A stretch of DNA of 64,000 nucleotides from Nephrocerus scutellatus (lineage: Eukaryota; Arthropoda; Insecta; Diptera; Pipunculidae). The position numbers and the translations under genes were made by a program. The notes under the pieces were generated by a model. That model searched no databases. It had not been told where the DNA came from and worked only from the letters and a program-made list of their open reading frames with translations. The DNA lies in assembly GCA_947095585.1 (NCBI GenBank), contig OX352762.1, positions 9,651,969-9,715,968 on the forward strand, written 5' to 3'. Below, one piece after another: positions 1 to 11,080 of this stretch; position 1 is the first letter of the stretch; every line of letters starts with the position of its first letter.

Positions 1-770
1 TCCACATTTTTGTTAAGTGGCCATTAAATGGGCCATGTCCCATCATGTACCAGACTAGGGATCTGAGTGTATGTCGGCTTAACTTCATTGCTTTGTTTAA
101 GTTTTTAATGTTGTATTTGAGAAGCTTTTTGGTTTGTTTCATCGTAGTTGATGATTCCCATTCAGCTTCGATGGCGCTATTTGCCCACTTTTTTATCTGG
201 CTTTTTAGGTGGCTCTTGATGAAGGCAATGCTTGGCTCGGGACCAATGAAGGTCTCTTCCGCGCCTGCTCTTGTGCAAAAGGTCTGCTGTCTTATGCCCA
301 TTAACGCCTGAATGGCCTTGAGACCACATCAGGATGACCTTGTAGGGTTTTGGCCAGTTCGTTTAGGCGGCAGTGGCAGCTCCACGTTGTTTTTGAATTG
401 AAAACTGGGCCTTGAAGCGCTAGCAGAGCGGCCTAGCTATCGGAGATCTCGGTTCTTCTACATTTTCTCTTTATTGGTCTATTGACTTTGAGTTAGTTAG
501 TTACCTTGAGTGAAATGGCTCTCTCTTGCACCCGCTTCCCTTTTGATGTGTATGTGAAGTGGTGTGAGTTCTAGTAGTTTTTCTAGTGCTGCTGTTGGGC
601 AAGTCTTGATAGCTCCTGTTTTACTAAGCCATATTAATCTTTGAACTTTACTGAGTTTTGAGCGTATTTTCCACTGCTCTGTTTTTGGCCACCATATCAG
701 GGCTGCGTACATATGCCTGGGTCTGATAATGCTTTGGTATAAGCATAGGGTATCTTGCGGGTTTATTTTT
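1..770 (-). mobile_element. I-group non-LTR retrotransposon, 3' part (RT thumb, RNase H, C-terminus), cut by window edge
   Basis: On the minus strand a decayed ORF2 reads from about 770 down to 1. Between 740 and 520 it shows the region after the reverse transcriptase palm, with RPRHMYAALIWWPKTEQ, then CPTAALEKLLELTPLHI, typical of I/LOA-like elements. Near 440-370 an RNase H strand is visible as SDS(stop)AALLAL, with a stop where Gln is expected. From 268 to 1 the frame is open again and gives the Lys-rich tail after RNase H (IKSHLKSQIKKW, then YMMGHGPFNGHL). Frames change and stops occur, so it is dead. The 3' end lies left of the window and the RT core is missing (5' truncation). The assignment to the I group is sound; the exact family is not known. 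Confidence 0.75.
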
Positions 771-921
771 GCCATATTCTCACTTAGTATGAGAGAACTT
801 ATCCCCTCCAGAAATAAGTCTGTTAAACCAAAGGAGCATTGATGGTATGACTCGAGCTGCAAGAGATTTCTAGGGTTAGGGAGGTATGCTTTCGGTTCTA
901 CAAAGCTAACCTTACTGAGAA

Positions 922-1463
922 AAACCGAACAAATTTTAAACGAGCCAGAAATGATTGCAATGCTCATCTTCGGCGACCAATAATTGAGACATAAAATACT
1001 ACAATGTTCCAAAGGTAGTAATAATTTATGGTCATTGGTGAAAAGTATCAAAAATACAGCCTCGTCGTCAATTCCAACGTTCATTTATAATGACACTCCA
1101 GTTGTCAACTCTAAAGGCAAAGCCAATTTGTTGGCTACACATTTTGCAGCTGGCTCCACGCTTTCAGATTGTGCATTGCTGCCGTCTGCACCTCCAAATA
1201 TTGAACAATCTATGGGACAAATCTTCATTCGTACTCGTACTGTTGCTAGAGTTTTAAACGATCTCAACACTCACAAATTCGCTGGGCCCATTAGTTCTGA
1301 AGAGGTATTCTTCCAATGTGACATTACCATTCCGTAAGCTTTTCCATCTTTCCTATTCTTCTGGACTCTTCGCGAGAAGTTGAAAAACAGCCGTTGTGTA
1401 GCCCATATCCAAAAAGGCTAGCCATCGACTCCTTCGTCGTACCGACCCATAGCAATTACATTT
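922..1463 (+). mobile_element. Jockey-like non-LTR fragment: endonuclease-RT linker and first RT motifs
   Basis: The plus strand reads RARNDCNAHLRR just upstream of an open stretch (984-1337) with KANLLATHFAAGSTLSD and RTRTVARVLNDLNTHK. This is the linker that leads into the RT domain of Jockey-like elements. After a frameshift near 1300 it continues as KLFHLSYSSGLF and then as SSYRPIAITF, the first conserved RT block. The endonuclease, the RT catalytic core and the 3' end are absent. At 1463 it abuts an RTE tail. It was probably broken by later insertion or deletion. The group call rests on motif spacing, without a search. Confidence 0.7.
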
Positions 1464-1632
1464 TATGGAACACGAAAGCGAGGCCAGTCAAGCATGGTGT
1501 TGGACCAGGACGCGTCAGAATTTAGGGGTGAAAAACTGGATGACATCGGCTTAAAATAGGGACTGGTGGAGAGATTTTTTGCGGAAGGCCAGGACCGGAG
1601 ACCGGTTGTAGAGCATGATGATGATATTGAAT
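1464..1632 (+). mobile_element. RTE-clade retrotransposon, 3' tail only
   Basis: The sequence from TATGGAACACGAAAGC to a short (ATG)n tail matches, base by base with scattered changes, the tail seen in reverse at 61685-61860 and in part at 45105-45211. Translated, it gives the end of an RTE ORF (DQDASEF, then WHRLK-like and RRPVVEHDDD). A simple ATG repeat directly after the coding end is usual for RTE elements. It is a strongly 5'-truncated copy placed against the Jockey-like fragment. Confidence 0.7.
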
Positions 1633-3782
1633 ACTGTTGTGGTGTTTTTTATGGATCGTAGAGGTTATACCAGCGCCTACCGTTGCGAGTGTCAACTAGC
1701 AAATCTGAAACGGTTATTAACATTACTCAGTTAAGGAAAATTTAAAAAAAAATTGCGTTTTTAATTTTTGAACAAATGCAATTAACAAAATTCATTGTTT
1801 CTTCTTCTCTGCGATGTTATCTTTTACTTCAGAGATAAGCTAGGAATAATGTTAACGCATGTCGCCGTGACTACCCTTGCCAGAATCAGTAAGGACACAA
1901 CAAGTTTTCTAGGATACTCGTATACACGTATGTAGAAGCAGTTACCACCAGGACAACGCTAATAATGACGGGGATGATGATCATCACCAGCATGATAACA
2001 AAAATAATAACTCAAGTATTCCGTACACGTTCACTCACTTTTGACGTTTAATTATTAGCTCGCTCAACTTGGTAGTAGCTTCTCTGCTGGCTGTACTGCA
2101 TTTCCTCTGACATATTTCAAAACTCCGCAATATGACTGCGAATGTGTTCGCATGGTAGCTGGGCATGGAGCTGGAGCTGGAGCTGAAGAAAAACCTTGAA
2201 TTTTTCCTAAATTTTTTGTCTTCATTTATTTCACTTTTTCCCCGCTCGTGACGGTCATATATTCTCTGTTCAATGCGGAATGACGTTAACCACGTTCTTA
2301 CCATGAATATGAGAAAATGAAATACGGATAACGTTGGATCCACATAGGAAACGGGGAAAAATGATGAAATTAGTTGATCACCGAGAAGTGGTAGTACCAT
2401 CATCAGGTTACCTACCGCTCACTACTTTTGAAACAAAAACACGAAATGACCGACCGGGCTTCATCATCAGCAGCAGCAGCAGCCAGTCAAAAAGAAAACC
2501 AGGAAGAAAAAAATTCCTTGTCCGCCCAACTCTTACACGATTTACTTTCTATACGGCGAGTACGTGCACTACTTGGCTGTCCAGGTAAAGTCTTCGGCAA
2601 ACTTTTTCCAGGCAGCAATTCAATGTACAAGAGTACTCCTATTTATTATTATGAATTCGTGATGTGAGAGTGAATTTTTTGTTTGCCAGGGAAGGACAGT
2701 AGAAAAAGGATGATGACGACGACGACTGCACGCTACATCGCAAAAGGGAAATACAAATTATGCTTGACATTTATTTAGTTTGGCGGAATTTTTTGCCACA
2801 GTCGAGTGCGACATCAGGTAACTACAGGTTTAGCAGCTGAGGTATTTGCCAAAGAATGTTTGTCCTTTAAAATTGAATTGAATAAGAATTTTGCAAAAAC
2901 TTCTCTGTAATAACTTACATATATACAGCAAAGATAAAGTTATTCAATATCAAGTGGGAATGAATTTGAGAATGGCTCTGGGGAAGAGAAGAATGTCTAA
3001 AAATCTTAAGTTACATGTAATTCGCTTAAGCTCGCACCCAATGTGGAAAGGAATCAATCACTAAAAATAAAAAGGGTATCAGTATCTTTATCAGTATCTG
3101 TATCTTGGGGCGCAAATCAGCTGTATTGATCAGTTGAGCTGAATAATTAAGTGAAAGACTTTTTATTAAGAAAGACTTTTATTAAATAAACGTTTCAAAC
3201 AAATTACAAAGAACTTTTAAGTACTGCTTTTAATTATTGCCCAATTTTTATGACGAAATGGGCAAGCGGAATATAGGAAGCTTTGTTTGGCAATACAAAG
3301 TATTCCTATATTATATTGTCAAGATGGGGTTGCACTGTAACACTGAATCCTACCATCGCACGCCAGCACCGCACGCTGATTACTACCAAACCTGCTGATG
3401 ATTTATTTGTGGGTCATTTATTGTAAGCGCTCTCACATAAACGGTTCTATTTCCATTTAAGTTAAGTTGCATTCATCCTTCTCTATATGCTTCGCTGGTT
3501 GATTTTTACGAACGATCAAACGATCAGCTCAGCCCTGCAAAATTGAAAGTGTTAATTAAGGTGATATGTAACCCTCAAGTATCTTAAGCAATCTCAAAGT
3601 CGTCTCGGGACATTTATTCCTGAGACAGCAGAGGGCATATTATATCTGTTTCACGTTAACACCATTTTGCACTTTGAGTCGTGTAGAAGACTCAGTAAAT
3701 TGCATCAGTAATGTATATTTTATTCTTTATTATTATTGTTATTGTTAGAGCTGACCAACAAACAATGGTAGAACTTATTGTA
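1633..3782. other. No gene recognised; unclassified AT-rich sequence
   Basis: About 2.1 kb with no domain or TE motif that I can name. Open frames around 2035-2670 lie on both strands and have low-complexity translations. The one ordered feature is a short (CAG)n run near 2464-2482. The segment 2880-3480 is AT-rich. It may be host intergenic or intronic DNA. Confidence 0.5.
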
Positions 3783-4364
3783 TCGGGTGTTTTAACAGGT
3801 GCGCTTCAACTTTTCTCCAATAGAGACGGCGAACGACGCCATATTTTTTATTGTTCTTTTGTCATTTGGAAACTTCATTAGTATACATTTCATCAAGGAA
3901 TGCTACACATGTGAACAGCGATTGCAAATCGTGCAAATTTTTTATCAAAATAATCGTTCTGTTGCCGCTACTTTAAGAGCATTACGGCCATTTTACGGTC
4001 CATTTAACAAGTCAGCCCGTTCGACAATCGACCGTATAGTAAAGATCTTGGCCTACATCCGTATAAGATCAAGCTGACAAAACAACTAAAGCCGTTTGAC
4101 CATTAGAAGCGACGCCGATTCGTGAATTGGGCTCAAGAGCAAATCGAAAATGATGCAGATTTTCACCGAAAAATCATCTTCAGCGATGAGGCTCACTTCG
4201 TAAAACGTGCACGCGGTGGTCATGCAAAAGAAATCGAGTTTCATACTTAAATGTGTCATATGTATATGTTCAAGTTCGTTAATAAAAAAAAAAGTTAGTT
4301 CAAAAGTAGAACAGTTTGTGTTTTATTCAAAAAAAAAGTTGAAGTGCTCTTATTGAAAACCCCT
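3783..4364 (+). mobile_element. Internally deleted Tc1/mariner-type transposon (non-autonomous), copy 1
   Basis: About 580 bp between TA dinucleotides, with imperfect inverted ends (GGTGTTTTAACAGGTGCGC at the left, its counterpart near 4335-4364 at the right). The transposase remains in pieces: an N-terminal helix-turn-helix start (TCEQRLQIVQIFYQNN) and RSTIDRIVK. It then jumps to LGLHPYKIKLTKQLKP, then RKIIFSDEAHF, which holds the first catalytic Asp. A second jump leads to the very C-terminus RARGGHAKEIEFHT. The middle of the DNA-binding domain and most of the catalytic domain are gone. A second copy at 36213-36797 on the minus strand has the same two joins, so this is a deletion family moved in trans by a full transposase. 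Confidence 0.85.
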
Positions 4365-4742
4365 ATACTTACCCACAATAAACACAAAAACAATTTCGAT
4401 AATCACAATCAATTGAGGTCAATTAAAGCTTCCCTGAGGTACACCGAAATTGTACTTGGAACGTACTTTTCTAGATTAGAATAAGATATTTTATTATTCA
4501 TTTAAGTAATATAGAATTCTGACTTAAAACTTAACTTATTACTAATATTAATAAGTGTCGGCTTAACAATAGGAGCCAGACGTATTTAAATTTTCTTTTT
4601 TTTTCGTATTGCTTATTATTAAACAACATTTTTGTCTACTGAATCTACTACATATTTATTTTTAAGGGAATTACATTTTAAGCAATCATTTTAAAATAAA
4701 ATAAAAATTAAAATATAAAATGGCGTATAAACAGGGCGATGT

Positions 4743-6545
4743 TTAGCACCTGTAGTGTTGCTGGCTGGACTTCTCGTAGATGGAGACATCTTGATTATTA
4801 ATTCTAGCATCTGTGAATCCTCTGATGTTTATGTACCGGTGACTTGGCTCAATTTCTTCGCTTCTCAGTCCTTGCATCTCAGGACTTGGAGGTGTTTCCA
4901 GTCCGTCAACGAATTTCCTCGCCATTTGGAACAAGTGGTCGGTTAATGGCAGCAGACCAGCTGCTTTGTAAAGCCTTGTAGTCGACTCAAACTAATATCT
5001 GTTTGGCACCCTCCAGAGTTCTGTACGGATTCTAAGTACCTTCCTTTCAAATAGGTAGATCTTCTTCATCGTTGCTGGTTAGACGGTGAACCATATGGGA
5101 TAGCCATAGGTTATCACTGGCCTGATGAGCTGCTTGTTGTTGGACAGTTCGTTTTGTCTTCTCAGTAGCGGGTGCACCAAGTGAAGAGCGTAGTTGTCTT
5201 TTTTCATTGTTTTATCGATGTGAGAGTTAAACTTGAGCCTCTCGGTAAAGTTGATTCCCAGATACTTAGTCTCTGACTTTGTGTTAACAGGAAGGGTGAA
5301 TTTTAAGCCTCTGCACCGACTTGCAAAATTTCTTATTCCTGTTTTTGTTGCTGGTACTCGAAAGCCGATGAGTTCCGTTCTGTTGGCGTTGATCTTCTGT
5401 CCCCACTTCAGGTAGTAATCACAAAGATTTTGGAGGTTTTCCTCCATTCTTCGGGCAGCAATATCAGGAGAGCGGGAAACGGCTTACGTAATGGAGTCAT
5501 CGTGAAAAGCATGGTCCTTGTTCCGGCTGCTTTGGTTGGTTCATCCGCCGTGAAGATGCTAAACAGGCCTGACCCAAGTCTGGAACCTTGAGTAACTTCG
5601 GCTTCAATTGTTTTCCTTGTCGATGGGCTGCCGTACACCAGTTTGTATAGAAGCCCGTTTGTCCGAACGCTATCGAAAGCTTCTTCAATGTATAGCAAAC
5701 AGGCTACTGTACTACTTTTGGCGTTCAGTCTTCGAGTGACGTTACGGTGAAGCTTTGTCAGAGGGTGCAGGGTAGAGTACTTCCCTCGGAAACCGAACTG
5801 AAAGGAATAAGGTTTCTTTCCGAACAAAAGGTATTGATCTTTTTACGGATCAAAGATTCCCATACTTTACTGATACAATGCAGTAAAGCTATGGGACGCT
5901 AACCATGTACGCTGAAGCGGTCAGTTTTCTTGGGTACTTGTACTATTTTGGTTACTTTCCATTTGTCTGGAAAGTAACCATTGTTTAGGCATTTGTTGAA
6001 TATGATTGTTAACATCAAAATTGCAATACCCGGCAGCTTTTTAAGCAAAAAGTTAGAAATCCTGTTAGCGCCCGATGATTTTTTTTTAGTTTCCACTCAT
6101 TATTAAATCCCTGACAATAGCTGTTCCGGTAAGGATTTCAATGTCTACGGGTTCACTAGCAGGGTTTTCTTCACTAAACTGCACAACAGGATAACTTGGA
6201 GAAGTGGTGTCTTCTACAAGACCTTCCACCTCTTCCAAAAATCCTGGAAGTTGCGTTAGTGGTAAAAGTAAAGCCTATTTCAAAAGGCTTCGGAGTTTTC
6301 TGCAGCGCTGGATACTGTCCGACCTTCAATAGTAATAATCTCTGGTAAGGAAATACGCTTTCCGACCAGCTTCTTGAAAGCATCAGGGCCTGATTTCCGT
6401 TTTGTCAGTTCATCCTCCTGGTACCTCCGCACAGCTTGACATGTTAACTGTACAATGCATTTGCGAAAGTACAGACTAGTATTCGTCGTTGACTGTATTA
6501 AGAGTCTTCTTAAATATCGTCTTGAGGAGTTTCTTCAGCCGTTGC
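4743..6545 (-). mobile_element. Jockey-like non-LTR retrotransposon, RT half of ORF2
   Basis: Reading down from 6545 the minus strand gives the endonuclease-RT linker (QEDELTKRKSGPDAFKKL). The RT follows: KKSSGANRISNFLLKKLP, NNGYFPDKWKVTKIVQVPKK, FGFRGKYSTLHPLTKLHR, LLYIEEAFDSVRTNG and VTQGSRLG. Next come LCDYYLKWGQKINANRTELI, TKYLGINFTERLKFNSHID and RPVITYGYPIW. The C-terminus SIYEKSSQQHYRC ends at a stop at 4743. Several frameshifts and stops break it, and the FADD segment is disrupted near 5515 (TMLFTMT). There is no RNase H, as expected for Jockey. The likely endonuclease start of the same copy lies at 7600-7838, separated by later insertions. The 3' UTR below 4743 is AT-rich. Confidence 0.85.
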
Positions 6546-6559
6546 TGGAAGCGATCACT

Positions 6560-6690
6560 ATTAGTGCCAGGGGTGCCCATATACATTTTTTTTAAAAATT
6601 TTCTTCAAATTTAAGGCACAGGTGTATCTACGATGTATAATTCTTTTTGTAAAAGTTTTGGAGTGATCGATCCGGCCTGACGCCCGAGCA
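6560..6690 (+). repeat. Dispersed repeat, one unit of the 43.5-kb family
   Basis: The motif TTTTCTTCAAATTT followed by CAGGTGTATCTACGATG and TTTTGGAG matches the units repeated in tandem at 43495-43935. It lies directly beside the 3' end of a CGCG element. Confidence 0.5.
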
Positions 6691-6699
6691 AAAGAAATT

Positions 6700-7480
6700 G
6701 AATAAATCTTTTTATAAACTTTGATTTAACTTTACTTGACCCCATTTTGTTTGTATTTTCTACTAATATGAAGTCATTTTTAACCACCTTCCACACGACC
6801 TAGAGGGCTGAAATTGCCAAAATAGAATTTTTTATTATTCCGCGTGAGACACGTATCGCGTGTCTCGTGTGGCGCGTATGAGGAGTTGAAATTTAGGTTT
6901 TTCGGACTTTTTTGAGGTCCTTCTTAACCACCTTCCACCAACTGAAAGAGCTGAAATTTCGTGAGTATCTAGTCCAAAATAGATATTTTTATATTTCTCG
7001 TGAAACGCGTGTAGCGCGTGGGTGAGTTGAAATTTTGAATTCCGAATGGTGAATTGAGAAGCGTTCCGTGACAAGTTATTACTCTCGGAACGTTTGTCAG
7101 CCATTCGTGAGAGGTGGGATACCGTGCAAAACACTTTTGGTGTTACTGGGATTCAAACCACGAACCTCCTGCTCAGTAGCCTTGCGCATTTCCACTGAGC
7201 CACGGCGACAACGAAATTTTATGTGTATCTAATTCCAAAAAACATTTTTTATATTTCGCGTGAGACGCGTTTCGCGTGTCGACTGTGGCACGAGTGATGT
7301 GTTAATATATTTTTTTTTTGTTACTTTCTGAGGTCCTTTTAAGGCGGTTGTTACACACGACCTAGAGAGGTATGACGCGTGTCGCATTTCGCGTGTGGCG
7401 TGTGGGTTGAATTCGCAATTTTCTCGGTTTTTAGGTCTTTTTTTAACCACAATTCGCACGACCTAGAGGGCTAACTGCCA
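6700..7480 (-). mobile_element. CGCG element, minus-strand copy with shared 3' end, interrupted by a SINE
   Basis: Read on the minus strand this holds tandem units with CTCTAGGTCGTGTGGAAG, GGTTAAAA and CACGCG-rich stretches. It ends at about 6700 with GGGGTCAAG and an A/T-rich stretch, the same 3' end as at 19770-19792 and 47830-47868. The distinct 5' end seen in those copies is missing here. A tRNA-derived SINE sits inside at 7030-7215. The block splits a Jockey-like element (endonuclease at 7600-7838, RT from 6545 down), so it arrived later. No coding capacity is seen. Confidence 0.65.
7030..7215 (-). mobile_element. tRNA-derived SINE
   Basis: The minus strand begins GTCGCCGTGGCTCAGTGGAA (A-box region) and about 35 bases on has GTGGTTTGAATCCCAG (B box). 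A non-tRNA body follows with GGCTGACAAACGTTCCGAG and TTCTCAATTCACCATTC. The same body follows the tRNA-like heads at 61222 and 61612. The anticodon arm is decayed, so it is not a working tRNA. It sits within CGCG repeat DNA, between two AAAATTTC motifs that may mark the target. Confidence 0.75.
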
Positions 7481-7599
7481 TTACAAATGTCATTGTGAAT
7501 GTGCGTTGGAATTGAAGACAAGCCGTATTTTTAATTCGTTTCACGAATGAGTAAAAATTCTTACTTCCTTTGGGACATTGAATAATTTTTTGTTTCAGT

Positions 7600-7838
7600 T
7601 TCTGGTCATAATCAATTTTAACTCGTCCGAGGTGAATTTGGTTCGTTTTTCCAGAGTCGGGTTTTCTGGCACCAAGTTGTATTCAGGCCAACCGAACTCT
7701 GAAAGATCAGAATCAGCGTTAAGCTGAGCTTCTTTTAGTGTCAGAATAGCAGGTTTGTGATCTGCTTAATTGACACACGTGGCAGAGAGATTCGATCTAA
7801 ACCCTCGAATGTTGCATACGTCGACCCTGAAATCGCAC
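7600..7838 (-). mobile_element. Jockey-like ORF2, start of the endonuclease domain
   Basis: The minus strand reads VCNIRGFRSNLSATCVN, a stop, then ADHKPAILTLKEAQLN and FGWPEYNLVPE. This is the N-terminal part of an apurinic-type endonuclease as in Jockey elements; the usual T/E-E-T segment is seen as LKEAQ. The domain is not complete. It most likely belongs to the RT at 4743-6545, split by the CGCG element and a SINE. Confidence 0.65.
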
Positions 7839-7969
7839 ATCAGTCATATAGAACACACTCTGACCTCATCAAAGCGAACCGTGACTCGAAGGAACAATGA
7901 CAGCAACCAACTGGTTGTAACTTGCTGACAAATCTTTTGATACATTTTTAAGTCATATCCTAAAGCCCG

Positions 7970-8030
7970 ACTTTATTAAAACTTTGAACGTTTGTGTATC
8001 TTGGATTGGAGAAATTAAAAAAAAATGTAA
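7970..8030 (+). repeat. Short piece of the 43.5-kb dispersed repeat
   Basis: AAAGCCCGACTTTATTAAAA followed by TTTGTGTATCTTGG resembles the unit start at 43530 and the minus-strand copy at 27005-27115. Confidence 0.4.
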
Positions 8031-8039
8031 TTTTCATGG

Positions 8040-9870
8040 CTTCGTTTAGTTTGTAAATGCTTTTGACTTGGTTGCTATATTACTCATCTGGACATTACTT
8101 TTTTAGCAAATCTTTTCACACATTGGTTCTTACCCTTCTCTACTAATGAAATAATAGTTTTTCGATTGCATGATTCATTTATTTATGTGTAGACATTACT
8201 TTGTCGAAGGAAACCGCTGTAAGACATTGTCTTTGATCCAACGGTTCCAATAAACCACCTCTGCTGTTTACTCTGCTAAAAGTCCTACAAGCACATTGGC
8301 GTGCATATCGTGGTGCATTTATTGTTTCTTTTCCTTTATAAGAACAACATCCAGTGGTGCATTAATGCAAACAAGATTCCTGATATTTGCGATGTGCATA
8401 CTCGTATACATGAAAAGGATACTTCTTGCAGATTTTTCAAATATCCTTGCAATGTGGGTGGAACAACAAAGCAATAAATGACTTAGTGCGCACAGTGCAA
8501 CGGGCAATTCCTCCTCCAATAGGATTTATGAGCAACAATAACCATTCGACGACAAGTCGTTCGAGGAAGCTGCTGATGTTGACTGTATGACTATGTGCAG
8601 CTTAGCTGTCGACAGATATGAAAAACTGACTTTTGCCCCTGCCATTCTATATATATACCAGGTCAGATGATTCTCGGCACATCTTAGCAATAAATGCAAA
8701 GCGAAACATTTTGTTGTGCAATCTGCCGTCATAAGGATAACTTTCTTATAAGACATAAGCCATTTTGCCATTTGGCCCGTTTGCAATTTTCTAATAAATC
8801 AGCTAGCTCCAAATGCAATTCCAATCGCGCGGGTCGCGGCAGCACAACAAGTTGTGTGTTGCTGCAGCGAAAACCTGGAATCTTGAACGAGGAGCGCGGC
8901 AGCCAAGGAATATGTCAAAATATTGGCACTCTGCGCAAAATACCAAGTGCCAGAAAACGCAGCAGCGGCGGGAGAACACTCCATTTGAGATCTCGGTGTA
9001 CGAGAATGTAAGTGGAAGTTAATATACCATTGCACGATTCATTCATCCGCAAGATGTTGTTGCGATGTTGGAAGCAATTCAAAGGAGCTCAAATGTTTCA
9101 ACGGTTTGGCATTTGGAAGCAGCGATATACATATTCGGTTATGGTATGGTGCCACAGCCGGGGATAATGTTGATTGATCTGTACGATTCGAATTACTGTG
9201 TTAGAGATTTACTGCGCTAGCGATTTTATTTTCCAACAAAAGGTCTTCACCTTACATAACCTCAATCAATCATCGCCATCGAAAAATGATTTGCTAGGAA
9301 GGAACTTTTTCTGGAAACTGAAACTGGGGAATAGTATATTACAGAACGAGCAGTTTATCGTTCGAGGTCGAAGCTCGGCAATCTAACGAGCACGATGAGC
9401 ACTTTTCTGCAAGTCATGTACGCTATTTTTCACGCTTCCAAACCGGTTTTTCTGCTAAATCGAGCGTACGAAACAGTCACTTTCGTCTATGGGCGTGTGA
9501 AAATATTTTAATAAAACTAAGGAATTACGGAGAGGAGATTAACCGGAATTAAGGTCAATTACACATTGAATGGCTGGGTTGACTGGGAATATTACGATTT
9601 CCTCACTTAGATTTTAACAGGAAATGGGCTCATTAGCTTCTATCAAAAATTTATGGAAAATGCGAGAAGAGCTCAACATGCCAATTAGCTGAATAAGGTT
9701 TTGATGACGCTCTCATTATTCGAGTGCTCCATATTGGATATGGAGAAATGTGGCATTTGATGCTCCAGAGAAAGGTAGAATAGACATACAGATGACGTTG
9801 TGGCGAGCTTAGGAAATAATAAGTGGGAAAAAGAAAAACTGCAACGAGAGAGAGTCTTGCACGAGCCTTG
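8040..9870. other. No gene recognised
   Basis: About 1.8 kb without a motif I can assign. Overlapping open frames at 8296-9035 lie on both strands and are rich in Ser, Cys and Arg, as expected by chance in a CAG/GCA-rich segment near 8830-8970. There is no splice-bounded exon or TE domain that I can support. Confidence 0.45.
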
Positions 9871-9879
9871 AACAAAGGT

Positions 9880-10050
9880 AAGTTTCCAAACGAAGTGCGA
9901 GCCTTGCACGATGCATGAACCTGAACGATGCGTGAGCTTGAATGACGTGAGAACCTTGCACGAGTCTTGAACCAACGTGAGCTTGAGCGATGCGTGAGTT
10001 TGAACGATGCGTGAGCTTGAACGATGAGTGAGCCTAAACGATGCGGTGGC
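9880..10050 (+). repeat. Minisatellite, about 17-bp unit GCGTGAGCTTGAACGAT
   Basis: About ten degenerate copies of a 17-bp unit run through this stretch, best kept at 9975-10045. Because 17 is not a multiple of three and the unit lacks stops in one sense, the minus strand shows long overlapping open frames here that are not genes. A related array lies inverted at 35575-35835. Confidence 0.75.
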
Positions 10051-10084
10051 GAAATGGGCCAAGAGTGCAGGCAGCGCACTACTG

Positions 10085-10255
10085 CTAAGGTAAACGTCGT
10101 GGCCTGAGATTCTCCTGCAGGTACACGATTTTACAATCTGTATTGACCTAGTCGTCGGCAGAGAATGGCTGCTGTGGGCAAGCGTTGTGGCCAGAGATTC
10201 TGCTGCAGGTACAGGCAGGGTTTACAATCTGTGGGGACGGAATCGTCGACAAAGA
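10085..10255 (+). repeat. Two tandem copies of a ~95-bp unit
   Basis: CGTGGCCTGAGATTCTCCTG at 10098 and GTGGCCAGAGATTCTGCTG at 10188 begin two related units. Both continue with CAGGTACA, TTTACAATCTGT and ATCGTCG/AGTCGTCG. They have diverged by substitutions and small indels. Confidence 0.6.
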
Positions 10256-10329
10256 AACTTTCCAATTTTCAAGATGACAATTCCGAAAGAGGTATTCCAA
10301 ATGGGGGTCAATATTTGGCAACACTATGC

Positions 10330-10615
10330 CAACTTTTATATAATATCCTGTTTTATAGAATGTTGGGTCTATATTTCCATTTTCATTTTTTACTTAGAAG
10401 GTCGTATAATATCTCATTGGAAAGCTAATTCTTAGTTCTCACTGGAGCATCAAATGGCACAACCGAGGAACTATCCTCCCAAAATCAATCCAAATCCAAC
10501 ATAATAACATCCTGTTTCGTATAGGATGTTGGTTCTATATATTTCCATTTCCATTTTCCACTTAGAAGGTCGTATAATATCTCATTGGAAAGCTAGTTCT
10601 TAGCTCTCACTTTTT
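10330..10615 (+). repeat. Two tandem copies of a ~180-bp unit
   Basis: The segment with ATCCTGTTTTATAGAATG and then AAGGTCGTATAATATCTCAT (near 10345 and 10398) recurs near 10510 and 10565 with few changes. Both copies end in AAAGCTA(A/G)TTCTTAG. No coding content is seen. Confidence 0.65.
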
Positions 10616-10689
10616 CGTGCTATGAAGCAATGTTTATTGAAACACGCTGCCTGACTTAGAACTGACCTCTTTACCAGTATTGTTATAAT

Positions 10690-11080
10690 ATTCAAAATCA
10701 TTCTTGCACATGCAAGCTATAAAACATCAATACTCTGGGAGGAAGCTTTCATCCATATTGAGTAGCCATAGTATGTGTTTCTGTTCGGCATCCTGCAAAA
10801 AGTCTTGCCAACGGACAAGATTTCGAATCGATGTTATCCAGTTTCACATCCTTTCTTGGTCTGGGCTTCTTCTTCTACGTCATAATTCTAGCGTAGGATT
10901 GCCTTGCCGTGCTGTCGTGTCCCATAAATTTGTCCGCAAAAGATTTTCTGAGCAGTTCTGTTTGGTCTTGTGGTCTGGTGCCTTTCCCTACCGGAGCTTA
11001 CCGCGGTTGAGTTTCTTCGCGATTACGGAATGATCGTAGAGATCTTCGGATTCGTCGTCTGCTACTTGGCTTTAATATTT
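10690..11080 (-). mobile_element. RTE-clade retrotransposon, decayed 3' end
   Basis: On the minus strand the translation keeps RKSFADKFMGHDSTARQS, then DNIDSKS and RLFAGC. This matches the RTE C-terminus at 61685-61900 (order: RKVL, G-R-Q-P-G-W, L-R-W, DQDARSLG, WHRLK, RLFAGGQDR). It is more diverged than that copy and has stops. The (ATG)n tail is not clear. Confidence 0.6.

Noticed and set aside
4370..4475. A minus-strand reading NFGVPQGSF that looks like an RT motif beside the first mariner derivative
   Set aside because: Only about ten codons fit and the neighbouring motifs are absent; too short to list as a feature.
9651..10079. Two overlapping minus-strand open frames of 125-142 codons rich in Ser/His/Arg
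   Set aside because: They are the readout of the 17-bp minisatellite, which has few stops in that sense; there is no protein domain.
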